From NCBI RefSeq assembly GCF_900090225.1, contig NZ_FMHY01000002.1, positions 5,580,001 to 5,644,000 of the forward strand: DNA of 64,000 nucleotides, given 5' to 3'. Below are positions 56,858 through 64,000 of the stretch, one piece after another. Position 1 is the stretch's first letter. The number at the start of each line of letters is the position of its first letter. The notes under the pieces were generated by a model. The model was not told the DNA's origin, searched no databases, and saw only the letters and a list, made by a program, of their open reading frames with translations. Made by a program: the position numbers and the translations under genes. Origin of the DNA: Micromonospora eburnea. Lineage in GTDB: Bacteria > Actinomycetota > Actinomycetes > Mycobacteriales > Micromonosporaceae.

Positions 56858-57043
56858 TGTTCTGGGCTGCCGCGCGAGACCGCGCCATCAGTGACGCCAC
56901 CTCACCCGGCTCAATCAACATGCCGTGCTGATCAACCGGACTGCACGCCAAGGTCACGCGCACGGATCTGCCGCGGATAAGGCGCGGTGCCAGCTCAGTC
57001 AGGGTGTCAGCAGCCCGTCAACGCAGCCGTCCATCGGCGTCGA

Positions 57044-57084
57044 GCACTCGCCTACAAGCGAGGGGTCGCAGGTTCGAGTGCCAG
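57044..57084 (+). other. tRNA-like 3' fragment, possible attachment-site remnant
   Basis: GCACTCGCCTACAAGCGAGG (a near-anticodon arm) runs into GGTCGCAGGTTCGAGTGCC, the classic variable-loop plus T-arm sequence; translated it gives the tell-tale SQVRVP. The anticodon loop has only six bases and the T-stem is mispaired, so it is not a working tRNA. It marks the boundary between core-like genes and the TA/R-M island, which suggests a degenerate att copy left by an integrative element. Confidence 0.35.
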
Positions 57085-57267
57085 CGGCCCGTCGGCCCAG
57101 CCGTCCACTGGCGACGGTGCAGCGCCAGACACCGGGCCGAAGCATCGATCCGGGACCGCGTGCACGAGCAGGGCCCAAGCCCGAGGCGTAGCTGATCCGG
57201 CCGATCACCGTGTCCCTCGGGCCACTCGGCGGTCGCCGCTCGACCACGGCCGCTCGACCGGGACACG

Positions 57268-57351
57268 CACGTTTTCCCAGTTCACGGCGCGTTTGCCAAG
57301 ACGGTTCGGGTACTGCCCGTCCGGTTTCACGTTTGCCCAGCTCACGCGCTG
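57268..57351. repeat. Two imperfect 24-bp direct repeats
   Basis: CACGTTTTCCCAGTTCACGG (57268 onward) and CACGTTTGCCCAGCTCACGC (57328 onward) agree at roughly 18 of 24 bases and are 60 bases apart. They lie between the tRNA-like fragment and the first copy of the 65-bp repeat. The remaining region 56858-57353 otherwise holds no convincing gene. Confidence 0.5.
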
Positions 57352-57353
57352 TT

Positions 57354-57418
57354 GGTGGGCCGGAGGTACCACCATGCGAACCACACCGCGACGATCGCCG
57401 GTGACCCGCTACCACTGA
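57354..57418 (+). repeat. 65-bp direct repeat, copy A, with 14-residue ORF
   Basis: The copy at 57354-57418 and the one at 58271-58335 agree at about 60 of 65 bases. Each has GGAGG six bases before an ATG that opens a 15-codon frame, here MRTTPRRSPVTRYH. Most changes between the copies are silent or conservative, and both keep the ribosome site and the stop. The repeats flank the toxin-antitoxin pair, which suggests insertion or duplication of that module; whether the peptide is made is unknown. Confidence 0.7.
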
Positions 57419-57491
57419 GTTCAACCAGGTCACGGGCGCAAGGAGGCCCCCGGTGACGCTCATCGAAGCCCCACCGGGCACCATCCGGGAC

Positions 57492-57791
57492 TTAGGCCGC
57501 GGTGTCCCGTGGCTCGAAACTGACGTTGAGGCTCACATCCAACGCGGCCGCCAACCGCTCCAGCACCGGCAACGTCGGAACGGTCCCTCCCGCCTCGAAC
57601 CGGGCAACCGCCGACTGGGTCATTCCCGATACGTGCGCGAGTTGCGCCTGACTCCAACCCCGACGCTCGCGAAGCTCCCGAACCGCACGGCCGAGCTCGA
57701 ACGCCAGCCGCGCCGCGTCGTACGCCTCCGCGGCTCCGGGCTCAGCCATGCGCCGGTCGCGCATGGCGGCCCAGTCTGCCCGTTCACCCAT
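57492..57791 (-). CDS. higA: HigA-type XRE antitoxin
   Basis: 99 residues. A helix-rich N-terminus (RADWAAMRDRRMAEPGAAEAYDAARLAFELGRAV) is followed by an HTH_3/XRE domain: LRERRGWSQAQLAHVSGMTQSAVARFEAGGTVPTLPVLERLAAAL. It should bind the promoter and neutralise the toxin encoded 3 bases upstream in the same transcript. The toxin-first order is typical for HigBA. It will also autorepress the pair. Confidence 0.9.
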   Translation of the reverse strand: MGERADWAAMRDRRMAEPGAAEAYDAARLAFELGRAVRELRERRGWSQAQLAHVSGMTQSAVARFEAGGTVPTLPVLERLAAALDVSLNVSFEPRDTAA

Positions 57792-57794
57792 GGC

Positions 57795-58145
57795 CTAGCC
57801 CTCCTCCTCTTCGACGCGGTGCGCCTCGTCAACACACCGAGCCAACGCCCGACGCGCCCGGTCGACCTCTCGCTCGTCGCGCATGCGCGTCTTGTGGAAC
57901 ACCGTCAGCAGGATGATCCGCCTGTCGGACGCGATCCAGTAGGTGACCCTCACCGCCTGCCGCTCCAGGTGAAACCGCAACTCGCGCAACTTTCCATCAA
58001 GCTGCTTCGTGTACGGCTCACCCAGCAGCGGCCCCTGCTCCGCCAACAGATCGACGTAGAACGCCGCCCTGGCAAACAGTGCAGTTGGCAGGCTCTCCAG
58101 CCACTTCTCGACCTCCGGCTCCAGCTCAACGGCACCCCAGGTCAT
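57795..58145 (-). CDS. higB: HigB/RelE-type toxin (Gp49-like)
   Basis: 116 residues from the ATG at 58145. The sequence VELEPEVEKWLESLPTALFARAAFYVDLLAEQG, MKLDGKLRELRF-type (here TKQLDGKLRELRFHLERQAVRVTYWIAS) and ILLTVFHKTRMRDEREVDRARRAL follows the phage Gp49-like/HigB RelE fold; Arg, Tyr and His residues that contact mRNA in the ribosome A site are present. It probably cleaves translated mRNA. A TAGCAT seven bases before the ATG suggests a leaderless promoter within 58150-58190. Confidence 0.9.
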   Translation of the reverse strand: MTWGAVELEPEVEKWLESLPTALFARAAFYVDLLAEQGPLLGEPYTKQLDGKLRELRFHLERQAVRVTYWIASDRRIILLTVFHKTRMRDEREVDRARRALARCVDEAHRVEEEEG

Positions 58146-58270
58146 AGCGACAATGCTATACCAACGACTGCTCGTAACCAGGCAACAACATCAGCCGGAG
58201 CAACCACCGACCACAGCGATGGTTCGCATGCCGATCAGAGAGCATTGAGAAACCCCAGGTCAGGGGCGTA

Positions 58271-58335
58271 GGTGGGACGGAGGTACCACCATGCGAACCA
58301 CACCGCGACAGTCGCCGGTGATCCGCTACCGCTGA
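58271..58335 (+). repeat. 65-bp direct repeat, copy B, with 14-residue ORF
   Basis: Second copy of the repeat, with the frame MRTTPRQSPVIRYR at 58291-58335 after GGAGGTACCACC. The two copies lie 917 bases apart with the HigBA pair between them. The peptide would be strongly basic (four Arg). After the copy, 58336-58632 contains a possible promoter TTGACT-N19-TACGGT (58376-58406) and a TAGGAT box at 58588-58593 before the methylase gene. Confidence 0.7.
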
Positions 58336-58632
58336 CTATTTCCAGCCCACGGGCGTCGGGCGCTGCTTGATGGCCTTGACTCGGCCCTTCCAACTGTCGG
58401 TACGGTGCCGCCGATCCGAAACAACCTCCGCACCGACGGCTCCCCGGTGATCTTCATGATCATGCCCTCAAGACGATCGCGTCCAGTCGTGATGAGGCCT
58501 GACCGAGCTGGCGTTGTCCGCCCCGTGACCGACCCAACTCCGGCCGCTCGGCGGACCGTCGGCTGCCTTGATGTCTGCCGCTGGCCGTAGGATGCGAGGC
58601 CGATGTGGCATGCGACCGGCGAGGAGCGATAC

Positions 58633-60711
58633 ATGGGTCAGGCAGCGGTAGGTAGTGGCGACCAGCAAGTCCCGATCGCCGACGACCAGCTGCCTGAGGA
58701 CGTGATCATCGACCTGATCACCGGCGACGCGGTCAAGGAGACCGAGAAGGAGAAGGTCCGGCAGGAGCTCATCCGGGGTCTCTGGCGGGAGTACCGGATC
58801 CCCCTGGCCGATATGGCCCGTGACTTTCCGGTGCCGACCCTTACCGAGGAGGGCCGCCGGCGCATCCGCCGCGCGGACATCGCGATCTTCCGGCCGGGCA
58901 CCGCGCACACCGCCGACAACGTGCAGCGGGTAGTGATCTGCAAGCCGCGCCCGAAGAACGGCAAGGTCACCAAGATCCGCACCCATGAGCAGGCCCGGCG
59001 CGACCTGGAAGAGCTGGAAGTGCTCATGGGCTACGACCTGGCACTCCAGATCGAGTATGGGATGTGGGCCAACGGCGTCGACTACTTCTTTCTGCACAAG
59101 AAGCAGGAACGGTTCGGGGTCACCTACCACCCTATGACTAGTTGGCCGCTGGTCAACGACAGTCTCGCCGGCCCCAATAGCCTGATCTCGGCTGCTAAGT
59201 TGCGTCGAGGCGAAGCGGGCATGCTCAAGACTGCCTTCCGTCGCTGCCACAACTACATTCACGGCAACGAGGGCATGTCCAAGGACGCCGCCTTCTGGCA
59301 GTTCCTCTACCTTCTCTTCGCCAAGGTCCACGACGAGCAGGTGAGCAAGGGTGATCCGAACGCCCGCCGGTTCTACGCCCTGCCCGAGGAGCCTTACGAC
59401 GACGAGGGCCGGCGAAAGATCCGACGGCGGGTGCTCGACCTCTTCGCCGAGGTGAAGCAGGAATACCCCGACTTCACTGCACGGGACGAGATCACTCTCT
59501 CCGACCGGGCGCTCGCCTTCATCGTCAGTGAGCTCGGGGCCTACGACCTCGACGACACCGAGATCGACGTCAAGGGGCTCGCCTATCAGGAGCTGGTCGG
59601 CACCAATCTGCGTGGTGACCGGGGGCAGTACTTCACCCCCCGGGGAGCTGTGCAGTTGATGGTCGACATCCTCGATCCGCAGGCGGACGAGACGGTCTTC
59701 GACCCGGCCTGCGGGACGGGCGGCTTCCTCCGGGAGACGCTTCGCCACCGGCTGGTCAGTTGGCAGGTCGCCGAGGACACCGCCAACCGGTCCAAGACGC
59801 CTCAGCAGCTCGCCGCCTATCGCAGCCGGCTCCGCGGCTACGCCGAGAAATACCTCTTCGGGGCGGACTTCGACCCTTCTCTGGTGCGCGCCACCAACCT
59901 CAACGTCATGCTGCTCACCGGCGGACCGGGCAACATCTACCACATGGACTCGCTCGCCTTCCCGGTCGGGCATTTGGACGGGCTCGCCGAGGCGCGCAGT
60001 CGCATCCCACTCAACAGCATCGACGTGTTGATGACCAACCCGCCCTTCGGCACTGATATCAAGATCGTCGATGGCGACGTCCTGAATCACTACCGCGACG
60101 GGGTGGCGAAGTCGTGGTCCCGCAACAAGGAGACGGGCCAGCTCAACGCCGCAGACCGGGACGCGGCTCCGCCGATGGCCCCCGAGCAGCTCTTCATCCA
60201 ACGCGCGGTCGAGTGGGTCAAGCCCGGGGGGCGGATCGGTATCGTCCTCCCGAATGGCATCCTGTCGAATCCCGGCCCGGCGGACGAGGCGATCCGGCGG
60301 TGGATCCTGGCGAACTGCTGGGTGCTGGCCAGCGTCGAGCTGCCGGTCGAGACGTTCATCGTCGAGGCGAACGTCAATATTCTGACCACCCTGCTCTTCC
60401 TCAAGAAGAAAACGGCGGAGGAAAGGATGGATCAGACTCTCGGGGTGCAGCAGGATTACCCGGTCTTCATGGCGGTAGCCGAGAAGGTGGGCGTCGACCG
60501 TCGCGGCAACGAGGTCTACGAGCGAAAGCCGAACGGCGACATCATCTACACGACGTACGTCGAGACCGAGGAGGTGCTGAATCCCGACGGCCGCACCGAG
60601 ACCCGGGTGATCCAGCGACGACAGAAGGTCATCGACAACGACCTGCCGAAGATCGCTGAGGCGTACCACGCCTTCCGTCGCCACCATCCCGAGCCGGGCA
60701 AGCCGCGATGA
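58633..60711 (+). CDS. hsdM: Type I-like DNA adenine methylase (HsdM) with HSDR_N-like N-terminus
   Basis: 692 residues from the ATG at 58633 (GAGGAG seven bases upstream; an ATG at 58603 could be used if leaderless). Residues 25-130 look like the HSDR_N nuclease-like domain (RRIRRADIAIFRPG...VQRVVICKPRPKNGK), though the Glu of the usual E-x-K pair is replaced by Ile. The methylase core has LVGTNLRGDRGQYFTPR, motif I DPACGTGGF (357-365) and motif IV NPPF (469-472), which are N6-adenine signatures. The region 130-330 is helical. It is the first of four overlapping genes with an ATPase, a small protein and hsdS. No translocase HsdR is seen. Confidence 0.91.
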   Translation: MGQAAVGSGDQQVPIADDQLPEDVIIDLITGDAVKETEKEKVRQELIRGLWREYRIPLADMARDFPVPTLTEEGRRRIRRADIAIFRPGTAHTADNVQRVVICKPRPKNGKVTKIRTHEQARRDLEELEVLMGYDLALQIEYGMWANGVDYFFLHKKQERFGVTYHPMTSWPLVNDSLAGPNSLISAAKLRRGEAGMLKTAFRRCHNYIHGNEGMSKDAAFWQFLYLLFAKVHDEQVSKGDPNARRFYALPEEPYDDEGRRKIRRRVLDLFAEVKQEYPDFTARDEITLSDRALAFIVSELGAYDLDDTEIDVKGLAYQELVGTNLRGDRGQYFTPRGAVQLMVDILDPQADETVFDPACGTGGFLRETLRHRLVSWQVAEDTANRSKTPQQLAAYRSRLRGYAEKYLFGADFDPSLVRATNLNVMLLTGGPGNIYHMDSLAFPVGHLDGLAEARSRIPLNSIDVLMTNPPFGTDIKIVDGDVLNHYRDGVAKSWSRNKETGQLNAADRDAAPPMAPEQLFIQRAVEWVKPGGRIGIVLPNGILSNPGPADEAIRRWILANCWVLASVELPVETFIVEANVNILTTLLFLKKKTAEERMDQTLGVQQDYPVFMAVAEKVGVDRRGNEVYERKPNGDIIYTTYVETEEVLNPDGRTETRVIQRRQKVIDNDLPKIAEAYHAFRRHHPEPGKPR

Positions 60712-62006
60712 TCACGCGAATCGAGGCGTACAACTATCGGTGTTTCTCGACGCTCAGCGTCGACCTCGACCGATACCACGTCCTGGCCGGCGCCAACGGT
60801 GCCGGCAAGACTACCCTGCTCGACCTGTTGCCGCTCCTCGGCGACATGCTGCACGAGCGGCGGATCACCACCGCCTTCCTACAACGGCTCGACTCGCGGA
60901 GGTCGGTCCGCGCAAGCACCCCCACCGAGCTGCTGCACCACGGCACCGGTGACCGCATCGCGTTCGCCGTCGAAGCTCAGCTCCCGCCGGAGGTCACCGC
61001 CGTGCTGGCCGGCTCCAGCCTCGCGCGGTTGGACCGGCCCACCCCCACTCATCTGCGCTACGAGCTGGGCTTGGAGGTCTCGCGGTACGGCATGGAAGTC
61101 GCCGAGGAGCACCTCTTCCTCTTCGCCGCCGACGGCAACCGCCCAATGCCAGGAGAGATGGGGCAGGGGCGACCCGGCCGGGATCACGACGGCGAACTAC
61201 GGCACCCCGACTGGCAGTCGGTCATCGCCCGGGAGGGCCGGGGCACCACGCGGTTGACCGCCGAGACCACCGCGAGCGAAACCGAGCTCCCGCAGATCCG
61301 GGTGCCGCCCGCCCAGCTCGCCCTGGCCACCGTGTTGCCCGACCCGGGTCTCTTTCCGGCCGCACTCTGGCTCGCCCAGTTGATAGGGGAGGGTGTCGTC
61401 TTCTTCGACCCGGAATGGGATCTGCTGCGCCGGCCTGCTCCGCCGGGCGATCCGCTACGCCTGATGCCATCCGGCCGCAACACCCCATGGCTCGCGCTGT
61501 ACCTGCAACGCGCGGACCCGGAACGCTTCGCCTCCTGGATCGACCACGTGCGGACCGCGCTCCCGCAGGTCGAAAGCATCCGCCCGGTCGAGCGGGAGGA
61601 GGACCGGTACGCCTACTTCGCCGTCCGCTACAGCGGTGGTTACGAGGTCACGTCGTCCGGGCTCTCCGACGGCACGCTGCGCGTCCTGGCGTTGACCCTG
61701 CTGCCGTACCTGCCCGCCGACGCGGTGCCGGCGTTAATCGTCACCGAGGAACCTGAGAACGGCATCCACCCGCGCGCGATCGAGACCGTGATGCAGTCAC
61801 TGAGTTCGCTCTACGAGGCACAGGTATGGGTCTCCACCCACTCACCGATCGCCCTGGCCCACACCGACCTCGCCGATGTCCTCGTCGCCCGTCTCAACAC
61901 CGACGACGGGGTCAGCGTGGTACGCGGCAACCGGCACCCACGCTTGGTCGACTGGCGCGGGTCGTTGGACGTGGGCAGCCTCTTCGCCGCCGGGGTGCTG
62001 GCATGA
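60708..62006 (+). CDS. AAA (AAA_15/21-like) SMC-type ATPase of the defence operon
   Basis: 432 residues; its ATG overlaps the hsdM stop (ATGA). MITRIEAYNYRCFSTLSVDL is the classic RecF/OLD-like first strand, followed by Walker A GANGAGKTTL (28-37), then a long inserted middle, and the ABC-type end: SSGLSDGTLRVLAL (signature), ALIVTEEPENGIHP (Walker B with EE) and VWVSTHSPIALAH (H-loop). Such ATPases in defence islands bind DNA ends or act with a nuclease/TOPRIM partner. The small protein in the next gene is the natural partner. Together they may replace the HsdR subunit. Confidence 0.89.
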   Translation: MITRIEAYNYRCFSTLSVDLDRYHVLAGANGAGKTTLLDLLPLLGDMLHERRITTAFLQRLDSRRSVRASTPTELLHHGTGDRIAFAVEAQLPPEVTAVLAGSSLARLDRPTPTHLRYELGLEVSRYGMEVAEEHLFLFAADGNRPMPGEMGQGRPGRDHDGELRHPDWQSVIAREGRGTTRLTAETTASETELPQIRVPPAQLALATVLPDPGLFPAALWLAQLIGEGVVFFDPEWDLLRRPAPPGDPLRLMPSGRNTPWLALYLQRADPERFASWIDHVRTALPQVESIRPVEREEDRYAYFAVRYSGGYEVTSSGLSDGTLRVLALTLLPYLPADAVPALIVTEEPENGIHPRAIETVMQSLSSLYEAQVWVSTHSPIALAHTDLADVLVARLNTDDGVSVVRGNRHPRLVDWRGSLDVGSLFAAGVLA

Positions 62007-62623
62007 AGCGGGACGTCGTCTTCCTCGTCGCCGACGCCGCCATGGATCAGATGCTGCGAGGCTTTCTCGGGCGGCCACAATTCCACCGCAGTATCGGTTG
62101 CAACCCCTTCCGCTTCGATGCGCGGGAAGACCTCATCGTCGCCCCGTTCCGTGACCCCGACGTCTACGGTCGAGCGGCCGAACTGCTCCAACCGTACGAA
62201 CGGTCGCACCGGCACGCGGTCGCCATGCTCGATCTAGCCTGGGAGGGGAGCCCCACTCCCGAGCAGATCCGGGAGCACATCGGGGCGAAACTGAAAGCCG
62301 CCTGGTCCCACTCCGCGGTGATCGTCATCGAGCCGGAGCTGGAAGCCTGGGTGTGGCAGGAGAATCCACACGTCGCCGAGGCATTCAAGTGCGGCACCGA
62401 CTTCCGCGACGTGCTACGGCGCAGCGGTCACTGGCCGGACGGTGCCAGCAAGCCGCCTGACCCCAAGGCCGCGCTGGAGTTCCTCCGCCGGAACCACCGG
62501 GCCGACCGATCCAACGCCGCCTTCGGCCGCCTGGCCCAGAAGATCTCCGTACGGCACTGCGAGGATCGCGCATTCTGTCAACTTCGCGACACTCTACGCG
62601 AATGGTTTAAGGAAGCTTCTTGA
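62003..62623 (+). CDS. DUF4276-like (TOPRIM/RloB-type?) small protein
   Basis: 206 residues; its ATG overlaps the ATPase stop. KRDVVFLVADAAMDQMLRGFLG looks like a Rossmann/TOPRIM first strand and helix. Later come HAVAMLDLAWEGSP, AVIVIEPELEAWVWQENPHVAEAF and LEFLRRNHRADRSNAAFG. The acidic E-x-E-x-W and D-x-A residues parallel those in DUF4276/RloB proteins that are encoded beside AAA_15/21 ATPases. It may be a nuclease or a nucleotide-binding accessory protein. Family assignment is by pattern only. Confidence 0.65.
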   Translation: MKRDVVFLVADAAMDQMLRGFLGRPQFHRSIGCNPFRFDAREDLIVAPFRDPDVYGRAAELLQPYERSHRHAVAMLDLAWEGSPTPEQIREHIGAKLKAAWSHSAVIVIEPELEAWVWQENPHVAEAFKCGTDFRDVLRRSGHWPDGASKPPDPKAALEFLRRNHRADRSNAAFGRLAQKISVRHCEDRAFCQLRDTLREWFKEAS

Positions 62624-64000
62624 AGCTCGTCAATGCTGACAACCCGGTCCGTTCATCCTGGCTCGCCGAGCAGGGCTTCCGCCTCGATCCCTCGCCCTTC
62701 CTCTCCGGCGCCTACGAGGCCAAGAAACTCCTCGAACGCCTACCGCACACTCAACCACTGAGCCAGGTGGCCCAACCGGACGGCATCTTTCACCCGGGGC
62801 GGTTCTCCCGGCGCTGGGTCACCGACCCCGAGCACGGCATTCCATTCTTTTCCAGCACCGACATCCTGGAAGCCGACTTCAGCTATCTGCCCCTGATCGC
62901 CAAATCAGCTGCCGAGGAGAACCCTCGACTCAGAATACAACCCGGCTGGATCTTGATCACCCGCTCCGGCACGGTCGGGCGCATCGCCTACGCACGCCCG
63001 GACGTACGAGATTTCGCATGCAGTGAACACGTTCTACGGGTAGTGCCAGACAAGGCCAAGATTCCATCTGGCTACCTGTTTGCCTATTTAGGCAGCAGAT
63101 ACGGCCTGCCGATCATCACCAGCGCCGCCTACGGGGCGATCATTCAGCACATCGAGCCGCACCACATCGCCGGGCTTCCGGTTCCGCGATTCGACCCGGA
63201 CATCGAGAATCAGATCCACCAGCTCATCGAGCAAGCCGCTGAGCTGCGCGCAAGCTTCCAAGCCGGCGTACGCGAAGCGACCCGCGACCTCTTCACCAGC
63301 TCTGGCCTTCCCGAACTGGTCGACTACTCATGGCACAAGCAGCCTCGCGCTACTGGCTTCGGCGCACGTCGCGTTAGACCGACTTCGCTTCGCGCCTCGA
63401 ACTACGACGCACGCGCCAAGGCCCTGACTGAAAGAATCGGTTCCGTTGAAAGCATCCGACTGGGAGATGTATGCGCCGGAGGTAAACTTGCGTCGGGAGT
63501 TAGGTTTAAAAGAATAGACAGCCTCCCTGAAGCCGGTGCCGTCCTACTGGTGGGACAAAAGGATGGATTTTGGTCGCGCCCTGAAGGGCGTTGGATCAGC
63601 GCCGACCAATCACCTAACGGAATCTTCGCCAACAACGAGACGATCATGGTGGCATCGCAGGGACTTCCTGGAGAGTCGAGCTTAATCTGTCGCGCAATGA
63701 TGGTAACCGGCAGCTGGCTGAAGTTTGCATATACTCAACATTTCCTAAGGGTCGAACCTGGAAAAGAAAGCATATCAGGCGCTTACTTATTCGCATTCCT
63801 TCGATCAGAGCCGGCCTTCCGGATTCTTAGATCGATGCTGCAAGGAACGGGACCTCAAGATATCCATCCAATTTTGCGGCGGGAGATCCCCGTGCCGTTG
63901 TGCACGCCCGAGGATCGAGAGCGGATTGCGGAGACTGTGCGGCAGGCCTACCGGGACCGGGACGAAGCTGATAGAAGGGAGGATCAAGCTCTGACTCTGC
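62620..64000 (+). CDS. hsdS: HsdS-like specificity subunit, truncated by window end
   Basis: A frame stays open from a TTG at 62620 (overlapping the previous TGA; AAGGAAG four bases upstream) to the last base, about 460 codons. The first half is a target-recognition domain: FHPGRFSRRWVTDPEHGIPFFSS, DILEADFSYLPLIAK, PGWILITRSGTVGRIAYARP, ACSEHVLRVVPD, GYLFAYLGSRYGLPIITSAAYGAIIQHIEPHHIAGLPVPRF, then the coiled spacer IHQLIEQAAELRASFQAGVREATRDLF. A second, lower-GC domain repeats the pattern (ILLV-type strand GAVLLVGQKDGFW, NNETIMVASQ, GAYLFAFLRSEPAFRILRSML, EIPVPLCTPEDRERIAETV). It should direct the methylase to a bipartite sequence. The C-terminus is outside the window. Confidence 0.88.
   Translation, partial: MKLVNADNPVRSSWLAEQGFRLDPSPFLSGAYEAKKLLERLPHTQPLSQVAQPDGIFHPGRFSRRWVTDPEHGIPFFSSTDILEADFSYLPLIAKSAAEENPRLRIQPGWILITRSGTVGRIAYARPDVRDFACSEHVLRVVPDKAKIPSGYLFAYLGSRYGLPIITSAAYGAIIQHIEPHHIAGLPVPRFDPDIENQIHQLIEQAAELRASFQAGVREATRDLFTSSGLPELVDYSWHKQPRATGFGARRVRPTSLRASNYDARAKALTERIGSVESIRLGDVCAGGKLASGVRFKRIDSLPEAGAVLLVGQKDGFWSRPEGRWISADQSPNGIFANNETIMVASQGLPGESSLICRAMMVTGSWLKFAYTQHFLRVEPGKESISGAYLFAFLRSEPAFRILRSMLQGTGPQDIHPILRREIPVPLCTPEDRERIAETVRQAYRDRDEADRREDQALTL

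Noticed and set aside
57044..57084. Functional tRNA gene
   Set aside because: The anticodon loop is six bases and the T-stem does not pair; no complete cloverleaf could be drawn with the D-arm-like sequence at 56991.
1..64000. CRISPR arrays or insertion sequences
   Set aside because: No regularly spaced direct repeats of 25-40 bases with unique spacers and no transposase or integrase gene were found on either strand.

Overview
The window is very GC-rich DNA with GTG/ATG/TTG starts, many ATGA/GTGA gene overlaps, several apparently leaderless promoters (a TAnnnT box about 7 bases before the start codon), and gene families typical of filamentous actinomycetes: a c-di-AMP (ydaO/yuaA) riboswitch before a cell-wall hydrolase, a GH74-CBM2 xyloglucanase, a MalT-like LuxR regulator, an AldO-type alditol oxidase, and DUF6297-, BON- and EspG-type proteins. 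Together with repeated intergenic hairpins, this points to Micromonosporaceae, most likely Micromonospora. That is inference; no rRNA or intact tRNA is present to confirm it.

Layout. 1-4.1 kb: tail of a CDF cation exporter, riboswitch-controlled secreted peptidase, DUF2269-like membrane protein, SRPBCC protein, STAS anti-sigma antagonist, small membrane protein. 4.2-7.3 kb: secreted xyloglucanase with a CelR/CebR-like operator upstream. 7.4-8.6 kb: BON protein and cytoplasmic DsbA-like thioredoxin. 8.7-14.4 kb: large LuxR regulator, a hypothetical protein coupled to a zinc alcohol/formaldehyde dehydrogenase, and a saccharopine-dehydrogenase-like enoyl reductase. 14.5-18.0 kb: a MerR regulator fused to a DnaN-like sliding-clamp region, an unusual seryl-tRNA synthetase, and an L,D-transpeptidase. 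18.0-25.0 kb: two-component system with an ABC exporter, an MFS pump with divergent TetR regulator and palindromic operator, and an alpha/beta hydrolase. 25.2-35.6 kb: two hypotheticals, a CBS-domain site-2 protease, alditol oxidase operon, an ArsR remnant next to an SRPBCC gene, an ABC pair, a flavin monooxygenase with divergent TetR regulator, and a GNAT acetyltransferase.

35.7-48.6 kb is a self-contained type VII (ESX/Ess-like) secretion locus. Two converging transcription units carry, on +, a Ser/Thr kinase with an extracellular domain and an FHA-FtsK (EssC-like) ATPase; on -, a lipoprotein, LemA, a DUF2207-like membrane protein, an EspG-like chaperone, two WXG100-type proteins, a 586-aa Ala/Gly-rich putative substrate and a small PsbP/Mog1-like protein. 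Near-identical ~57-63 bp promoter-like sequences carrying an 11-bp direct repeat stand, in inverted orientation, at the two outer ends, so both units are probably co-regulated. No EccB, EccD, EccE or mycosin gene is in the window. A NarL-type two-component system (49.1-50.9 kb) lies next to it.

51.0-56.9 kb: DedA protein, then a beta-lactamase-like serine hydrolase and a PBP4-type DD-carboxypeptidase facing a VanR/VanS-like two-component system. 57.0-64.0 kb looks like an acquired defence island: a tRNA-like 3' fragment (possible att remnant), a HigBA-type toxin-antitoxin pair flanked by a ~65-bp direct repeat that encodes a 14-residue peptide, and a tightly overlapping gene run hsdM (with an HSDR_N-like N-terminus) - AAA ATPase - small DUF4276-like protein - hsdS. 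The hsdS gene starts at a TTG, is lower in GC and runs off the end of the window. This order resembles methylation-associated defence systems more than a classical type I R-M operon, because no translocating HsdR is seen.
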